64,000 bases of DNA from Plantago major (Eukaryota; Streptophyta; Magnoliopsida; Lamiales; Plantaginaceae): contig CM048840.1 of assembly GCA_026545765.1 (NCBI GenBank), forward strand, positions 4,609,265 through 4,673,264, written 5' to 3'. Every line of letters starts with the position of its first letter. The stretch's first letter is position 1. A program made the position numbers and the translations under genes. Under the pieces are notes generated by a model. The model was given only the letters and a program-made list of their open reading frames with translations. It did not search any database and had not been told where the DNA came from. This document shows positions 26,601-35,962 of the stretch, piece after piece.

Positions 26601-27685
26601 CTCTAAATTTATCTCTACGGCTATGTGCTGTTCTGTATGTATGTTGCGGATCCTTGCCTGATTGGATGTTCATGACACCAGGATACTAGCTTTAAGTACT
26701 TCTGGAACTGCAAGGACTATCTGGACAAGGTAGGATATATCGACCCCCATTTATCATTTGACTCTTTTCTGTTGGCATTAGATTTTCCGAGCTATGGTGA
26801 ATGTAAAATACACACATTTCCAAAAGTTATGAGAATGTATTACAATGTTTCATGTTCAAGCTTCCCTCCACGTTGATCGATATCAATGACTCATTTTCAA
26901 GAAAGAAGCAGCCTTTATGAAACGTTATGACACCTTTTCTTTAAAAAAAAAAATGACATTATGTACTGCATAAATGTTCTTGTGGTATGATGCTGTTATT
27001 CTTCTCCAGGCATCTCGAATCATACTGGCAACTGATGGTGATATACCTGGGAAAGCTTTAGCTGAGGAGCTCTCTCGTCGCCTTGGGAGAGAGAGGTAAC
27101 ACTACAGTGCAGAATCTTAATTCTTTTAACAGTGGTTTTCATTTCCTTGAAACGTTATTCTATTTTGATATATCTTTTTCGGCAGTGATTTGAACTTAGA
27201 AAATGTTTAAGTTAAAATAAGACCTACTTGAAGTTGGGCTGAAGCATGTTATGCAGTTCAGCTTCTAGTAGCATAACTTTTGAGGAGAGAATCTAGGTAG
27301 GAACCGTCTTCACAGACGCCAATGTTTGAGATTTCTTGTAGCTATAAATAGGCTAAACCCTACTCTTATAATGCCATGTAAACTGAGGGTTATGTGGAAA
27401 TGCTTGATGCTTTTCTTACAATAAATGTTGATGAATTCTTCTGTTGGATGATCATTAGATGTTGGATAGTACGTTGGCCAAAGAAAGATGAGTTCAGTTA
27501 TTTCAAAGATGCAAATGAGGTTTGGAGCTAGCATTGTATTCTATACTGCTTCATTAGAATCTGTACACGTTAATAATTGCTGCTGCTTTTTAATGTGTTT
27601 GTAGGTTCTTGTTAATCTGGGTGCAGATGCCCTGAGAGACGCAATTGCTAAGGCGGAGACGTATGGGGTCCAGAATTCGAGTTAA
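23626..27685 (+). CDS. TWINKY: TWINKY: primase-only paralogue of organellar Twinkle
   Basis: Predicted organellar DNA primase related to the N-terminal half of T7 gp4. Thirteen exons (23626-23791, 23860-23969, 24562-24617, 24693-24744, 24835-24945, 25370-25450, 25851-25934, 26046-26111, 26205-26321, 26682-26729, 27010-27095, 27459-27519, 27605-27685) join to 372 residues with no break. The first ~50 residues are Ser/Pro-rich and basic, fitting a transit peptide. The zinc finger uses CPMC and a later CFNEEC. The TOPRIM domain shows EGELDKL (catalytic Glu) and ATDGDIPG (DxD). The frame stops at AKAETYGVQNSS, just where TWINKLE continues into its linker and helicase. Arabidopsis has the same arrangement (TWINKY, At1g30660). 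Exons 6-12 match TWINKLE in intron position, and all but exons 6 and 12 also in length, so it arose by DNA-level duplication and truncation. Confidence 0.9.
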
Positions 27686-28103
27686 TTCATTATGTGGCGA
27701 ATGAGTCAAGACTCAAGACAAGGTCCCTAATCCATGCCCGCCTACTTCGTTATGGGGTGATTCAGTTGCCAAAGAAATGTATGGCGGTTTATTGACAGTT
27801 AGTTCAATGTTCTTGTGTTGCAAACTGAAGAATTTTGCTGACGCATCTGATTAATTCGACGTGCATTTTACTTGATATATGTTCAAGAGGCAAATCTTTC
27901 ACTAGTGTGGACACCCAAGCTGTATAATCTAGCATACTAGGTGTAATCTCATACCGAGCAGATCTTTTAGTTGATGCATACTCATAATTTGAATACAAGA
28001 TTAATATGGGATACTCACAATGCAAATGAAATCGAGCTCGACTACAAAGTTGACCGATGTTTTTTCCCAAACAACTCACAAACCGTTAGATTTGTTAACA
28101 CTT
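27686..28103. other. 3' flank of TWINKY
   Basis: Probable 3' untranslated region followed by intergenic DNA. No further gene is seen before the LINE insertion. Confidence 0.4.
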
Positions 28104-28118
28104 CAATGGTTGGCAGTT
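28104..28118 (+). repeat. Target-site duplication, left copy
   Basis: CAATGGTTGGCAGTT occurs here and again at 29200-29214, exactly bracketing the LINE fragment. A 15-bp perfect duplication is typical of target-primed retrotransposition. Confidence 0.8.
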
Positions 28119-29199
28119 TTTTTTTGAACAACGTTACTTCATTAAAAACTAGACAAAAACTTATACATCCGAGTTATTCGTACGCAAGGGAACCTTACGT
28201 GTAGTAACCTTGTTTCGATCTTGATTAATATACATGTCAAGGCACGAAGGGCATATACCCCAAATACGCAAATTACTTCTAAGACTAATAATGTTTGAAG
28301 GATGAGAGGTAAAACAACCAAATGAATCATAATCCACTTCCATCTTTGCCAAGAGGTCAGCAGTTCCATTGTTTTCCCTATAGGTCCATTGCAAAAGTTT
28401 CCTCCCATTCCTGCTGATCTTCTTAATGATCTCCTCCCCCATCTCCTTGTGGTTCCACGCTAGTTGCTGCTTCCTGTTAAGACAATTATAATCATACTTA
28501 GAATCAGTTTGAATTGTATAATCCTCAATTCCTAATTGATCAGCAAGATTTATTCCTAGCCTTATGGCTTGCAATTCAGCAGTGTTATTGCAAGTGATCT
28601 AAGTAGGAGCAAGCACCTCTAATAAATTTTCCATTGTTGTTTATTAGAATACATCCTATTCTTGCATGTCCAGAATTACCAAGAGCTGAACCATGAGTGC
28701 TAATGCAAATTGAACTATCACCAGGTGTATTCCATCTACACTCTAAGGCCTGCATTTTATGATTCTTCTCAGGAAAGAGAATCTTAAGATCTTTATTAGT
28801 ACTTAAAAGTTGTTTGTGCAGAGCCACAATGATTTGCTCAAGAATACAAGGGAAGAGCTGTCGTGCGCGTTTGCTTAAGATTGCTGTGGCAGAATGTATT
28901 TACGCAATTTGGCGGCACATAAATTTGTATTTATCTGCCAGAACCTGCATACTCCTACCGCATTGACTAGTTTGGATATTATTCCAATTATTAGATGTCG
29001 CGCTCAAAGGATCAAAGGGTTACTTTTGTATTGTAATCGCCTGTAGGTTATATTTTTGTGTTTAATCTGCTAGATTTGTTGTACTTGTCATTTGGGAACC
29101 TGAATCTTCATGATTGGCTTATGTACTTATTTGGGAATGGAAAGTTTCTTGCACCAAATTTATTTCTAGCTTGCCAAATAATCCAGGCAGCAATCACTC
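28119..29199 (-). mobile_element. 5'-truncated LINE (non-LTR retrotransposon)
   Basis: A 1.08-kb insertion bracketed by 15-bp direct repeats. Its 3' end, read on the minus strand, finishes in an A tract (the T run at 28119-28125). It contains an RNase H-like coding remnant and no reverse transcriptase, so it was truncated at the 5' side on insertion, as most LINE copies are. Confidence 0.8.
28161..28827 (-). pseudogene. LINE RNase H domain remnant
   Basis: Two overlapping-frame pieces make one RNase H-like domain (RVT_3 type). The first has STHGSALGNSG, where families usually show an Asp before GS. The second has NNTAELQAIRLG (Glu site) and IQTDSK (Asp site). A frame change near 28580 separates them. 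The altered first Asp and the shift make activity unlikely. It belongs to the enclosing LINE. Confidence 0.75.
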
Positions 29200-29214
29200 C
29201 AATGGTTGGCAGTT
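29200..29214 (+). repeat. Target-site duplication, right copy
   Basis: Second copy of CAATGGTTGGCAGTT, matching 28104-28118. Confidence 0.8.
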
Positions 29215-30090
29215 GACAATCTATTACTGCGTCCTGTAATTTTTTCCATTTTCAGAAGTGTGGTTGTGGCCTATAATTGGGTACCCCCTGTAATTCCATT
29301 TGGTTTGTTGATTCAGCAACCATATATTTTGTGACCTCTTATTCTAAAATGATAACTCCTCCGAACCGGCCCGACCATGACCTTTCTCGAATTGAAATAA
29401 ATCTATACTATTATCGTGGTAGTAGTTATTAAACTCCACGATGAGATAGTTATTACGAGGGCCACCAAAGGAGAAGTTACACCAAAATAGAGTAAAAAAA
29501 TTCTACCGAACTACCAATATAAATCCAACACAAATTATTATAGTTCGGGCGTAATCGTACGTTATGAATTCAAGTGAACAAATTGTTGTATTGAGACAAT
29601 TCAAAACTCGATATTATAGAAAATGGATTGATGTATAGGGAACTTTACAAAACCCACCCCTCATATATGGCCTCATCTCAAATTAGCGCCTGTTGTTTGA
29701 AGAATTACAAATGATTCTTGAGAATGAACTGAGTTTTGAAAATAATTACATATAAGCCCAAAAGTCAACGCCGAAGTACATGTAATGCCAGAGACACACG
29801 CCATTGCTGATTTGGCATTGCCATGTCATTAATTATTGACAAAAAATAAACCAAAATAAAAATAACCTATCTCCTATGTTTTTGTAATTTACTAAATTAA
29901 CCTCTATGTTTTATCCTTCACTAACTTGACCCAAAAAAATTAAAAATAAACCCAAGAAAAAAATTACTTTGCAAAAATTAACCCAAATAATATTGCAAGA
30001 CAATCCTTCAAAGATATCTAATTCTCAATATATGCCCAAAACTTAAAAAAAAAAAAATAAACAAAAAACCTCCATTGGAGACCCAATAAA

Positions 30091-30117
30091 GCTCCGATTG
30101 GGAGCCCCAATCGGAGC
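30091..30117. repeat. Perfect hairpin, 12-bp stem
   Basis: GCTCCGATTGGG is followed by a 3-base loop and its exact reverse complement. Similar GCTCC/GGAGC half-sites continue every 15-30 bases downstream. Confidence 0.8.
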
Positions 30118-30277
30118 ACCTAAAACAGCTCCGATTGGAGCTTTATAGAGCTCCAATACAAGAGCTCCGTTGAGCTCTCATCGGAGCTCTTAACAGCTCT
30201 CACCGGGGCTTAAAACAGCTTCGGCGAGAGCTCTTTAGAGCTCCAAAACAGAGCTCCGGTTAGAGCTCTTCAGAGAA

Positions 30278-30311
30278 CCAATTGGGGCTGCTTAAAAGCA
30301 GCCCCAATTGG
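30278..30311. repeat. Perfect hairpin, 16-bp stem
   Basis: CCAATTGGGGCTGCTT and its exact reverse complement are separated by two bases. It is GC-rich relative to its flanks. Confidence 0.85.
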
Positions 30312-30330
30312 AGATTCCTGGGTCTCCATT

Positions 30331-30369
30331 GGAGACCCATTTCAAACTTTTAGCTTGAAATGGGTCTCC
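30331..30369. repeat. Perfect hairpin, 15-bp stem
   Basis: GGAGACCCATTTCAA and its exact reverse complement flank a 9-base loop. A shorter overlapping hairpin (GGGTCTCCA/TGGAGACCC) starts just before it. Confidence 0.85.
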
Positions 30370-30563
30370 AACGGAGACTCAATTTCTTCATTGATTTTCT
30401 GTTTCAGCAATTCGATTTCTGTGGAGGTGATGGTGGTTGGTCGGAGATGATGGTGGTGGTGGTTGGCCGGTGAAGATGGTGGTGGTTGGCCAGAGAAGAT
30501 GGTGGTGGATGTTATTAGAGGGTTGAAGAAGAAGAGGAGATGGAAGAAAGAAATTAATTTCAT
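30342..30563 (-). CDS. Small open frame inside the hairpin element
   Basis: A 73-residue ATG-initiated frame. The N-terminus (MKLISFFHLLFFFNPL) looks like a signal peptide or membrane anchor. The middle is Pro/His-rich with a run of five His, and the end is charged. No family is recognised. Its location inside a mobile element and its low complexity make a real gene doubtful. Confidence 0.2.
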   Translation of the reverse strand: MKLISFFHLLFFFNPLITSTTIFSGQPPPSSPANHHHHHLRPTTITSTEIELLKQKINEEIESPLETHFKLKV

Positions 30564-30811
30564 TTGTTTTATTTTTTAAATTAAATTTTATCCACTTGTT
30601 TTTTTTTCTTTCTTTTTTTTTTATTTCTGCCAAATCATTACAATTAGTCATCCACATCATCAATAAATGACACGTATTCACCGGAGTCAACGCCGGAGAT
30701 GGATTTTGGGTGTCAATGTAATACTTTAAACATTGGGTATTAATCTGTAATTGGAGTAAACAATAAGGTGTGTTTATGAAAATGACACTAATGTGTGTGT
30801 GTGAATTTTTT

Positions 30812-31268
30812 TTTATATATAAGTGGAAAACTATTGGAATTGTGCAATTGGGCACTTAATTTAAGTTAAATTAAACTCATCTGTAATATATATGTAAATT
30901 AGACTTTAATTACAAAAAACAATATGTTTTATTCAATCAAATTACAGGTCCTAATTCAACCTCAAAAAAATAAATGCATCATAACAAAAATCAATGTTTC
31001 TTCTCCAATTAAATTTAAAACACTAATTCAACCTCAACAAAATCAATTCATCATTAAAAAAAACCAATATGTCTTTTCCAGTTAATTTTAAACCCTAATT
31101 CAACCCAACAAAATCAATTTATCATTTAAAAACAACGATAATCAATCTTTCGACCCATCTTCTCCAATTAAATTAAAACACAATTGGCACTTACTCAAAC
31201 ACAAATTGAACTTGAAAAAATGCAATCCATTATAAAAAAAACAATAATATTACTTGCCTTCATATCTA
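30812..31268 (-). repeat. Dispersed ~450-bp repeat with internal tandem units (copy 2, inverted)
   Basis: Reverse-oriented counterpart of 12358-12810. It has the same outer boundaries (TATATATAAGTGG at the left, TTGCCTTCATAT at the right) and the same internal ~73-bp degenerate units. Confidence 0.6.
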
Positions 31269-31300
31269 AATATATAATAAAAGTGGTGACATATCCCAAT

Positions 31301-31346
31301 AAAGAGGCATGCCACATGTGCACAATCCTATGTGGCATGTCTCTTT
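31301..31346. repeat. Hairpin, 17-bp stem with one mismatch
   Basis: AAAGAGGCATGCCACAT pairs with ATGTGGCATGTCTCTTT across a 12-base loop. It lies about 35 bp after a TCTAAATATATAATAAAAG sequence (31265) that resembles a plant Helitron 5' end. Confidence 0.6.
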
Positions 31347-31429
31347 GAATTTCATGGAGTTTTATTTACAAAATAAAATAAAAAAGAAAATAGTAATTTA
31401 GAAGTGTACTATATTTTTGGTATGTTAAC

Positions 31430-31545
31430 TGTATACATAGTTTTTATTAAATCGCATATAACTTTATCTGCAAAACTCCGAAAAATATTTTGAACATATA
31501 TTTGGATTCACCGCGACAAGACGAATCCATAGACACCAATCTTAT
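31430..31545 (-). repeat. Copy of the TCGTCTTGTCACGACGA repeat family
   Basis: Reverse-strand copy of the AT-rich repeat that is tandem at 37290-38835 and inverted again at 39070-39200. It shares GTCTATGGATTCGTCTTGTC and the TTTGTAGATAAAGTTATATG-like block. Confidence 0.55.
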
Positions 31546-31567
31546 ATATTATTATTAATTAAACAAA

Positions 31568-31600
31568 CTAGTAATAACCCGTGGCGATGCCACGGTATAG
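31568..31600 (-). mobile_element. Helitron-like 3' terminus
   Basis: On the minus strand the sequence is a CCGTGGC-ATC-GCCACGG hairpin (31595-31579), then GTTATTA, then CTAG followed by T. This matches the plant Helitron 3' end: a short GC hairpin some 8-12 bases before CTRR, inserted ahead of T. The element would extend to higher coordinates; its 5' end was not found. Confidence 0.55.
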
Positions 31601-31889
31601 TTTACCTTTAATAATAAATTGAAATGTGAGGATTAAATACATTAATCGAAAAAAAGATAGTCAAAATTCCTTGTAGACAACGTTGGTCGTGGTGTCGGTC
31701 GGTAGTCATTCTTCATCCAATATTATATCATTGAGTGTTTATTTATGTTAACTATAGAAAATGTAAAAATAGGGTCCTACCATACCCGACTTGTTAATTA
31801 GTAACAGGTACATATTTTTTTACAAAAAAATCTATCACTCAAACGGAACCAAAATAAAATACAAAAGTATACAACACAATCAATATGGT

Positions 31890-32076
31890 TGTTCCCAACA
31901 ATCTCGCGGTGATATGTGGTCACCCCACCACACACACAAATATTATACAAATGTAATTTCACATGTCACGGTTGTTTTTTCCAACCCACCTGTTCCTAGC
32001 AACCACGCGGTGGTATGCGTCACCCCACCAAAGACACAAAAATTATTATTCTACGAACATAATTTCACATGGTACG
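31890..32076. repeat. Two diverged ~95-bp direct repeats
   Basis: Each unit carries CGCGGTGGTATG(T/C)GTCACC, CCACCA, a CACAAA stretch and AATTTCACATG. The second ends at the poly-C tract. Confidence 0.5.
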
Positions 32077-32103
32077 GGCCCCCCCCCCCCCCCCCGGGCC
32101 CGT
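32074..32103. repeat. C17 tract inside a GC palindrome
   Basis: ACGGGCCC and GGGCCCGT surround a run of 17 C. It separates two different tandem-repeat blocks. Confidence 0.7.
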
Positions 32104-32420
32104 TATGGATGAAGAAGGTAAAGAGAAGATAGAAGAGAGTTTCCCCGCCTAAGATTATACCGGACCCCTCCGCCTAGAGAGTATCAGCTGATCCCCGCCC
32201 TCCCTCGGCTCGTTATGGAGATCAGGAAAGTAGATAGAAAATCTAAGAGAGTTTCCCCACCTAGTATCAGATCCCCCAGGCTCGTTATGGAGATCAGGAA
32301 AGTAGAGAGAAGATCTAAGAGAGTTTTCCCACCTAGAGAGTATCAGATCCCCCAGGTCCGTTATGTATCAAGAAAGTAGAGAGAAGATCGAAGAGAGTTT
32401 CCCCGCCTAGATAGTATATG
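32099..32420. repeat. Tandem ~75-bp repeat, about four units
   Basis: Successive units share CTCGTTATGGAGATCAGGAA, GTAGAGAGAAGATCTAAGAG, AGTTTCCCC(A/G)CCTAG and AGAGTATCAGATCCCCCAG. Units differ by substitutions and small losses. Confidence 0.65.
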
Positions 32421-33531
32421 TTTTCCCCAAAAAAATGTAGTTTTTACTAACTTAATCATAAAATGTTGTGGTTTGGTCTTGTAACAAAGGTATGGAACGG
32501 GTTCAAGTATATACCAAACCGGACCTGAACATCATTATTTCGAATGGGGTTGGATAGAACCAGTCCTTCCAGCCAGAGATCGTAGAGAAGATAAACCTTA
32601 TACCTCATCCTACCGATCGAATCATATACATAAAGAAAATGAAATTGAAAGTCTTCACATGTAAAAAGTTGTTGATAGACATGTAAGATCAACACACCAC
32701 CAATTAGCTCATGTGTGTCTCTTCTATCTTCTGGAACTGAAAATAGCACGTTTAGTACACGATTTATAGAACATTCTTATAAGATTAGTTGAAGGAATTA
32801 TGTCAAGCATAGATCCAAAGGTACTCCAATCTGGATTCATGCCCATTAAGAAAATTAGTGTGTGGGTGGCGACTTTGATGGAATTATGGGATTTAGAAGA
32901 TTTGATAGATCACATTTATAAATAGTTGCAAAGGTTGAATATAATTGGCAGAATTATGTAACCAAAATTAGATTAAAATTGTAAATGTAACAGAACCAAA
33001 TAAGCATTAACTTGGCATAAAAAATAAATTTACCCTAATTATAATTGTTTTGTAATTTTTTAATTTAAAAAAATGAAAGAATTTCTCACATTGATTTGAG
33101 GCCAAAGTATCATAGATAGAATTGATAATAAAAACTGGTCTTTATAATATATGGATAGATCTCATCTTCACATGCCTAAAAATTGAAAATTAATTTATTA
33201 CTTTATTCTTTACCTTCTCACATCTTCTACTTTATTCATTATCTCCTACGACTATTCATTATTTTTCATACATAAGTATTTAGAGAAAAGTCGAAACCTA
33301 AATTCAAAAATTAAAAAAAAAACGTAGAGAGTTAATACAATTTAAAATGAATTTTTTTTTACTTTAATTTTGTATTAGAAAATGTCCAAGTAATTAGAAA
33401 GCGCTCCAAGTATCATTTATGTACATGTGGATCATGTGTGCTTCAAAGTAAACCCATCAACTTTAGAATATAGTAGAAAAATATACGAAAGTGCCAGAAT
33501 AACCGAAAGTGCGCAAATGGTATGGTCGTAT

Positions 33532-33533
<2 letters not shown>
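32421..33533. other. AT-rich intergenic DNA
   Basis: No gene supported. The minus-strand open frame at 32456-32749 has no recognisable domain. Confidence 0.45.

Positions 33534-33602
<69 letters not shown>
33534..33602. repeat. (TA)n microsatellite
   Basis: About 69 bases of pure TA directly outside the left pararetrovirus arm. It mirrors the tract at 37065-37144. Confidence 0.95.
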
Positions 33603-33605
<3 letters not shown>

Positions 33606-33785
33606 GGTATACCATTTTGTTCAAATGGTATCAGAGCCATAAAGTCCCCGGGGAGAGTATTAGTTAATTAAACAAACTTGATTTTGTAGTAAGTTTTAAT
33701 TCTGGTAGACACGCATTTAATTCCTTGGATAGGTGTGTAAGACGATGTCTGAATTAGCTTTTACGAAATCAAGCCAGTAAGATTA

Positions 33786-35405
33786 ATGAATAAGCTTTTT
33801 GGGAACAATATGGCTTCTGCCTCATCATCTGTACCAGATACTAATGAAAATGTAGTATCTACTATTGAAAATACTTGGGAAGATAAAGATTTGTTCAATT
33901 GGAAACCACCAAACGTAGATAAAAGTACAATATATAAACAGAGCATATTAGACTTCAGATCAGCTTATACTATAAAGACAGAAGAACAAGTTCTTCCTTT
34001 AGTAAGTGATCAACAAACTTTACATTTATTCACTAAAAAGTCAATTAGAAAGCATATAGCCAGTGGATACAAATTCTTACATATAGGTCTTGTACAAATT
34101 GCTATTAAACCTTTAACAAGAGAAGAATTAGATACTAGCATTTTTGTTGCACTTAAAGATGCTAGACATTTTGATTTTCAAGATTCCCTTTTAGGATTAA
34201 TTGAAACAAGTCTTTGTAATGGACCAATTTATTTTAATTGTTATACAAATTTTACCATATCCCTGACTGACCCACATATTTTAGACATTCTTACTTTAAA
34301 TGTAAAAACTCATAATTACAAAATGAAGCATGGTTCTCATATATATGAAATATTTTATAGAATACATTACAAAGTTATGAATACGGGGTTAAATGTCAAG
34401 GCAATACATTATGAAAAACCTTCTGGACAAACTATCTTTTGGGAAATTAACAGGTCAAAATCTAATCTTACAATCCCTAAGACTATAGAATGGAAAAATG
34501 TTAATCTTCCTGAAACTTGGTTGCTTTCTTCTGGAACAATACCAAGATCCCAACCAATAGAAAATACTGAAATAGAAAATATAGTAGACCACCCAGATGG
34601 AGGGGTTAGTATAAGATTTAACAGACAAGGTTCTATGTCATTCAGAGATTATAGCTCACAAAGAAATAGTGAAAATTTATCTCGGAGTAATTCCCATAGA
34701 AATTCTTTTAGTATTTTTGAAAGAGATAGACATAATTTTCAAGGAGTTAGAATACATAAAAATGTTGCCCAACCAGTTTATACTTCACAAAGTTTTAGTG
34801 ATAACACGAATGATTTAGAACAACAAGAAGAGGATAAACCAACTTCACCAAATCTTTCAAGCATATACGTTTTGACAAAAGAATTTTGTATAGATAAAAG
34901 TTTGATAAAAAAAGATTTTATGAGTGACGAAAACAAACAAGAAAGAAAATGGTTCATGGAAACATTCTCTGAAAAACAAAGGAGTATCATAAGAAACGGT
35001 TGGTATGAATTTATGGTTACTACACAAAATCATATACCATTTTTTACTTATTTTTTTCAAAAGTATGATAAACTTTCAGTTTTAACCAAAACAAAATCTT
35101 ATTTTACAAAGAAAGATGGCTCAAGTGTCTCGCATGAATTTCCACCTTTAGAGCCTGTAAGAACAAAGGTTTTAGCAGATGTCATAGATTGTACACCAGT
35201 CCTTACTGACAACAAAGAAGATGAGTCAGGAATGAAACAAAGGAATTACACTAATATAAGTTTACATTGTCTAAGAAAACAATTAGAAAGAATAGAAGAT
35301 AGTATAGAAAAAAAATTAGGTAGCCAATCCCTCAATGAGACAAATTTAGCATCCTCAAGTAAAGAACATACCTCACGGATAAGCGGATACATGATTTCCT
35401 TTTAA
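33786..35405 (+). pseudogene. Caulimovirid movement-protein region (30K superfamily), viral remnant
   Basis: A 539-codon open frame. Residues ~75-250 resemble the 30K movement-protein core of pararetroviruses (LFTKKSIRKHIASGYKFLHI, then FDFQDSLLGLIE and a Leu-Thr-Asp site), which modifies plasmodesmata in exogenous relatives. The C-terminal ~250 residues are Ser-, Asn- and Lys-rich and less conserved. The frame stops at 35403 and similarity to the coat region resumes in the +1 frame, so the original polyprotein is interrupted. There is no reason to expect infectivity: most of the genome is missing. Confidence 0.7.
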
Positions 35406-35962
35406 AATCAATGAGTATAAACCTAAGTTAACTGAAACAGAGATTCTTCAGAAAATAAATTCTAAGTTAGGAGATTTGAATTTAGAAAAATTAAATACTT
35501 TAAAAAAATCGTTAGAAAATGTCCATTCAGGTGATGAGTGTGAAGATATTAATCATATTTTTCCTGTAGAACACAAAAATTTCTATCCTAGATCCACTCC
35601 CCCAGACATCCAATTAGAAGAAACACATACTCAAAGGACTTTTAATGGGTCAACAGTTTACGAGTGGAATATAGATGGGTTAGCAGAATATCAGATTATA
35701 AAAACTTGTCAAGAAATGGTAGTCATATCAAACATATATGGAAATAGAATGGATCAAGTTGATTGTGCAAAAACTTTAATTTTAGGATTTAATGGACAAT
35801 TAAAAGGATGGTGGGATAACTCTCTTACACCATTAGAACAAAATGTAATACTAGACAGTATTAAACAAGATGACAATGGAATACCAATTCTAGATGATAA
35901 TGATAGACAAATTTCTGTAGCAGTAGGAAGAGACTCTCCCTATATTATGGCAACAATCAGCA
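34639..35962 (+). other. Unique spacer of the inverted pararetrovirus locus
   Basis: This 1.3-kb segment is present only in the left copy; the right copy ends at the equivalent of 34638. The two copies meet at 35962/35963 with a few bases of shared sequence. Confidence 0.7.
35408..35962 (+). pseudogene. Caulimovirid coat-protein-like fragment, truncated
   Basis: The frame contains STVYEWNIDGLAEYQI and ILGFNGQLKGWWDNSLT, resembling the GF-x-G-x-LKGWWD region of pararetrovirus and retroelement capsid proteins. It is shifted by one base relative to the preceding frame and is cut off at about 35962, where the inverted copy starts. The Cys-His zinc knuckle expected further on is missing. Confidence 0.65.

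Larger units (their letters stand above)
29660..30810. mobile_element. Probable non-autonomous TIR element (MULE-like) with hairpin-rich core
   Basis: The left part contains GTCAACGCCG and ATGTCATTAATTATTGA. The right part, read in reverse, contains GGCGTTGACTCCGG and GTGTCATTTATTGATGA, and both outer ends share a degenerate TTGTTT...AATTACA block. This indicates long, decayed terminal inverted repeats. The exact ends and target duplication are not resolved. The core (30070-30390) is a run of strong hairpins. Confidence 0.45.
33623..35962 (+). mobile_element. Endogenous caulimovirid (florendovirus-like) fragment, left copy
   Basis: It begins with TGGTATCAGAGCC (33626-33638), complementary to the 3' end of initiator tRNA-Met, the usual primer site of plant pararetroviruses. 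A ~150-bp leader, a movement-protein reading frame and a coat-protein-like fragment follow. It breaks off at 35962, where an inverted second copy begins. Protease, reverse transcriptase and RNase H are absent. Position next to a TA repeat fits the known preference of endogenous florendoviruses; the genus is inferred. Confidence 0.75.

Noticed and set aside
32456..32749. 97-residue minus-strand frame
   Set aside because: No recognisable motif, no neighbouring coding support in a repeat-rich area.
33443..33640. Open frame encoding repeated Tyr-Ile
   Set aside because: It is a translation of the TA microsatellite.
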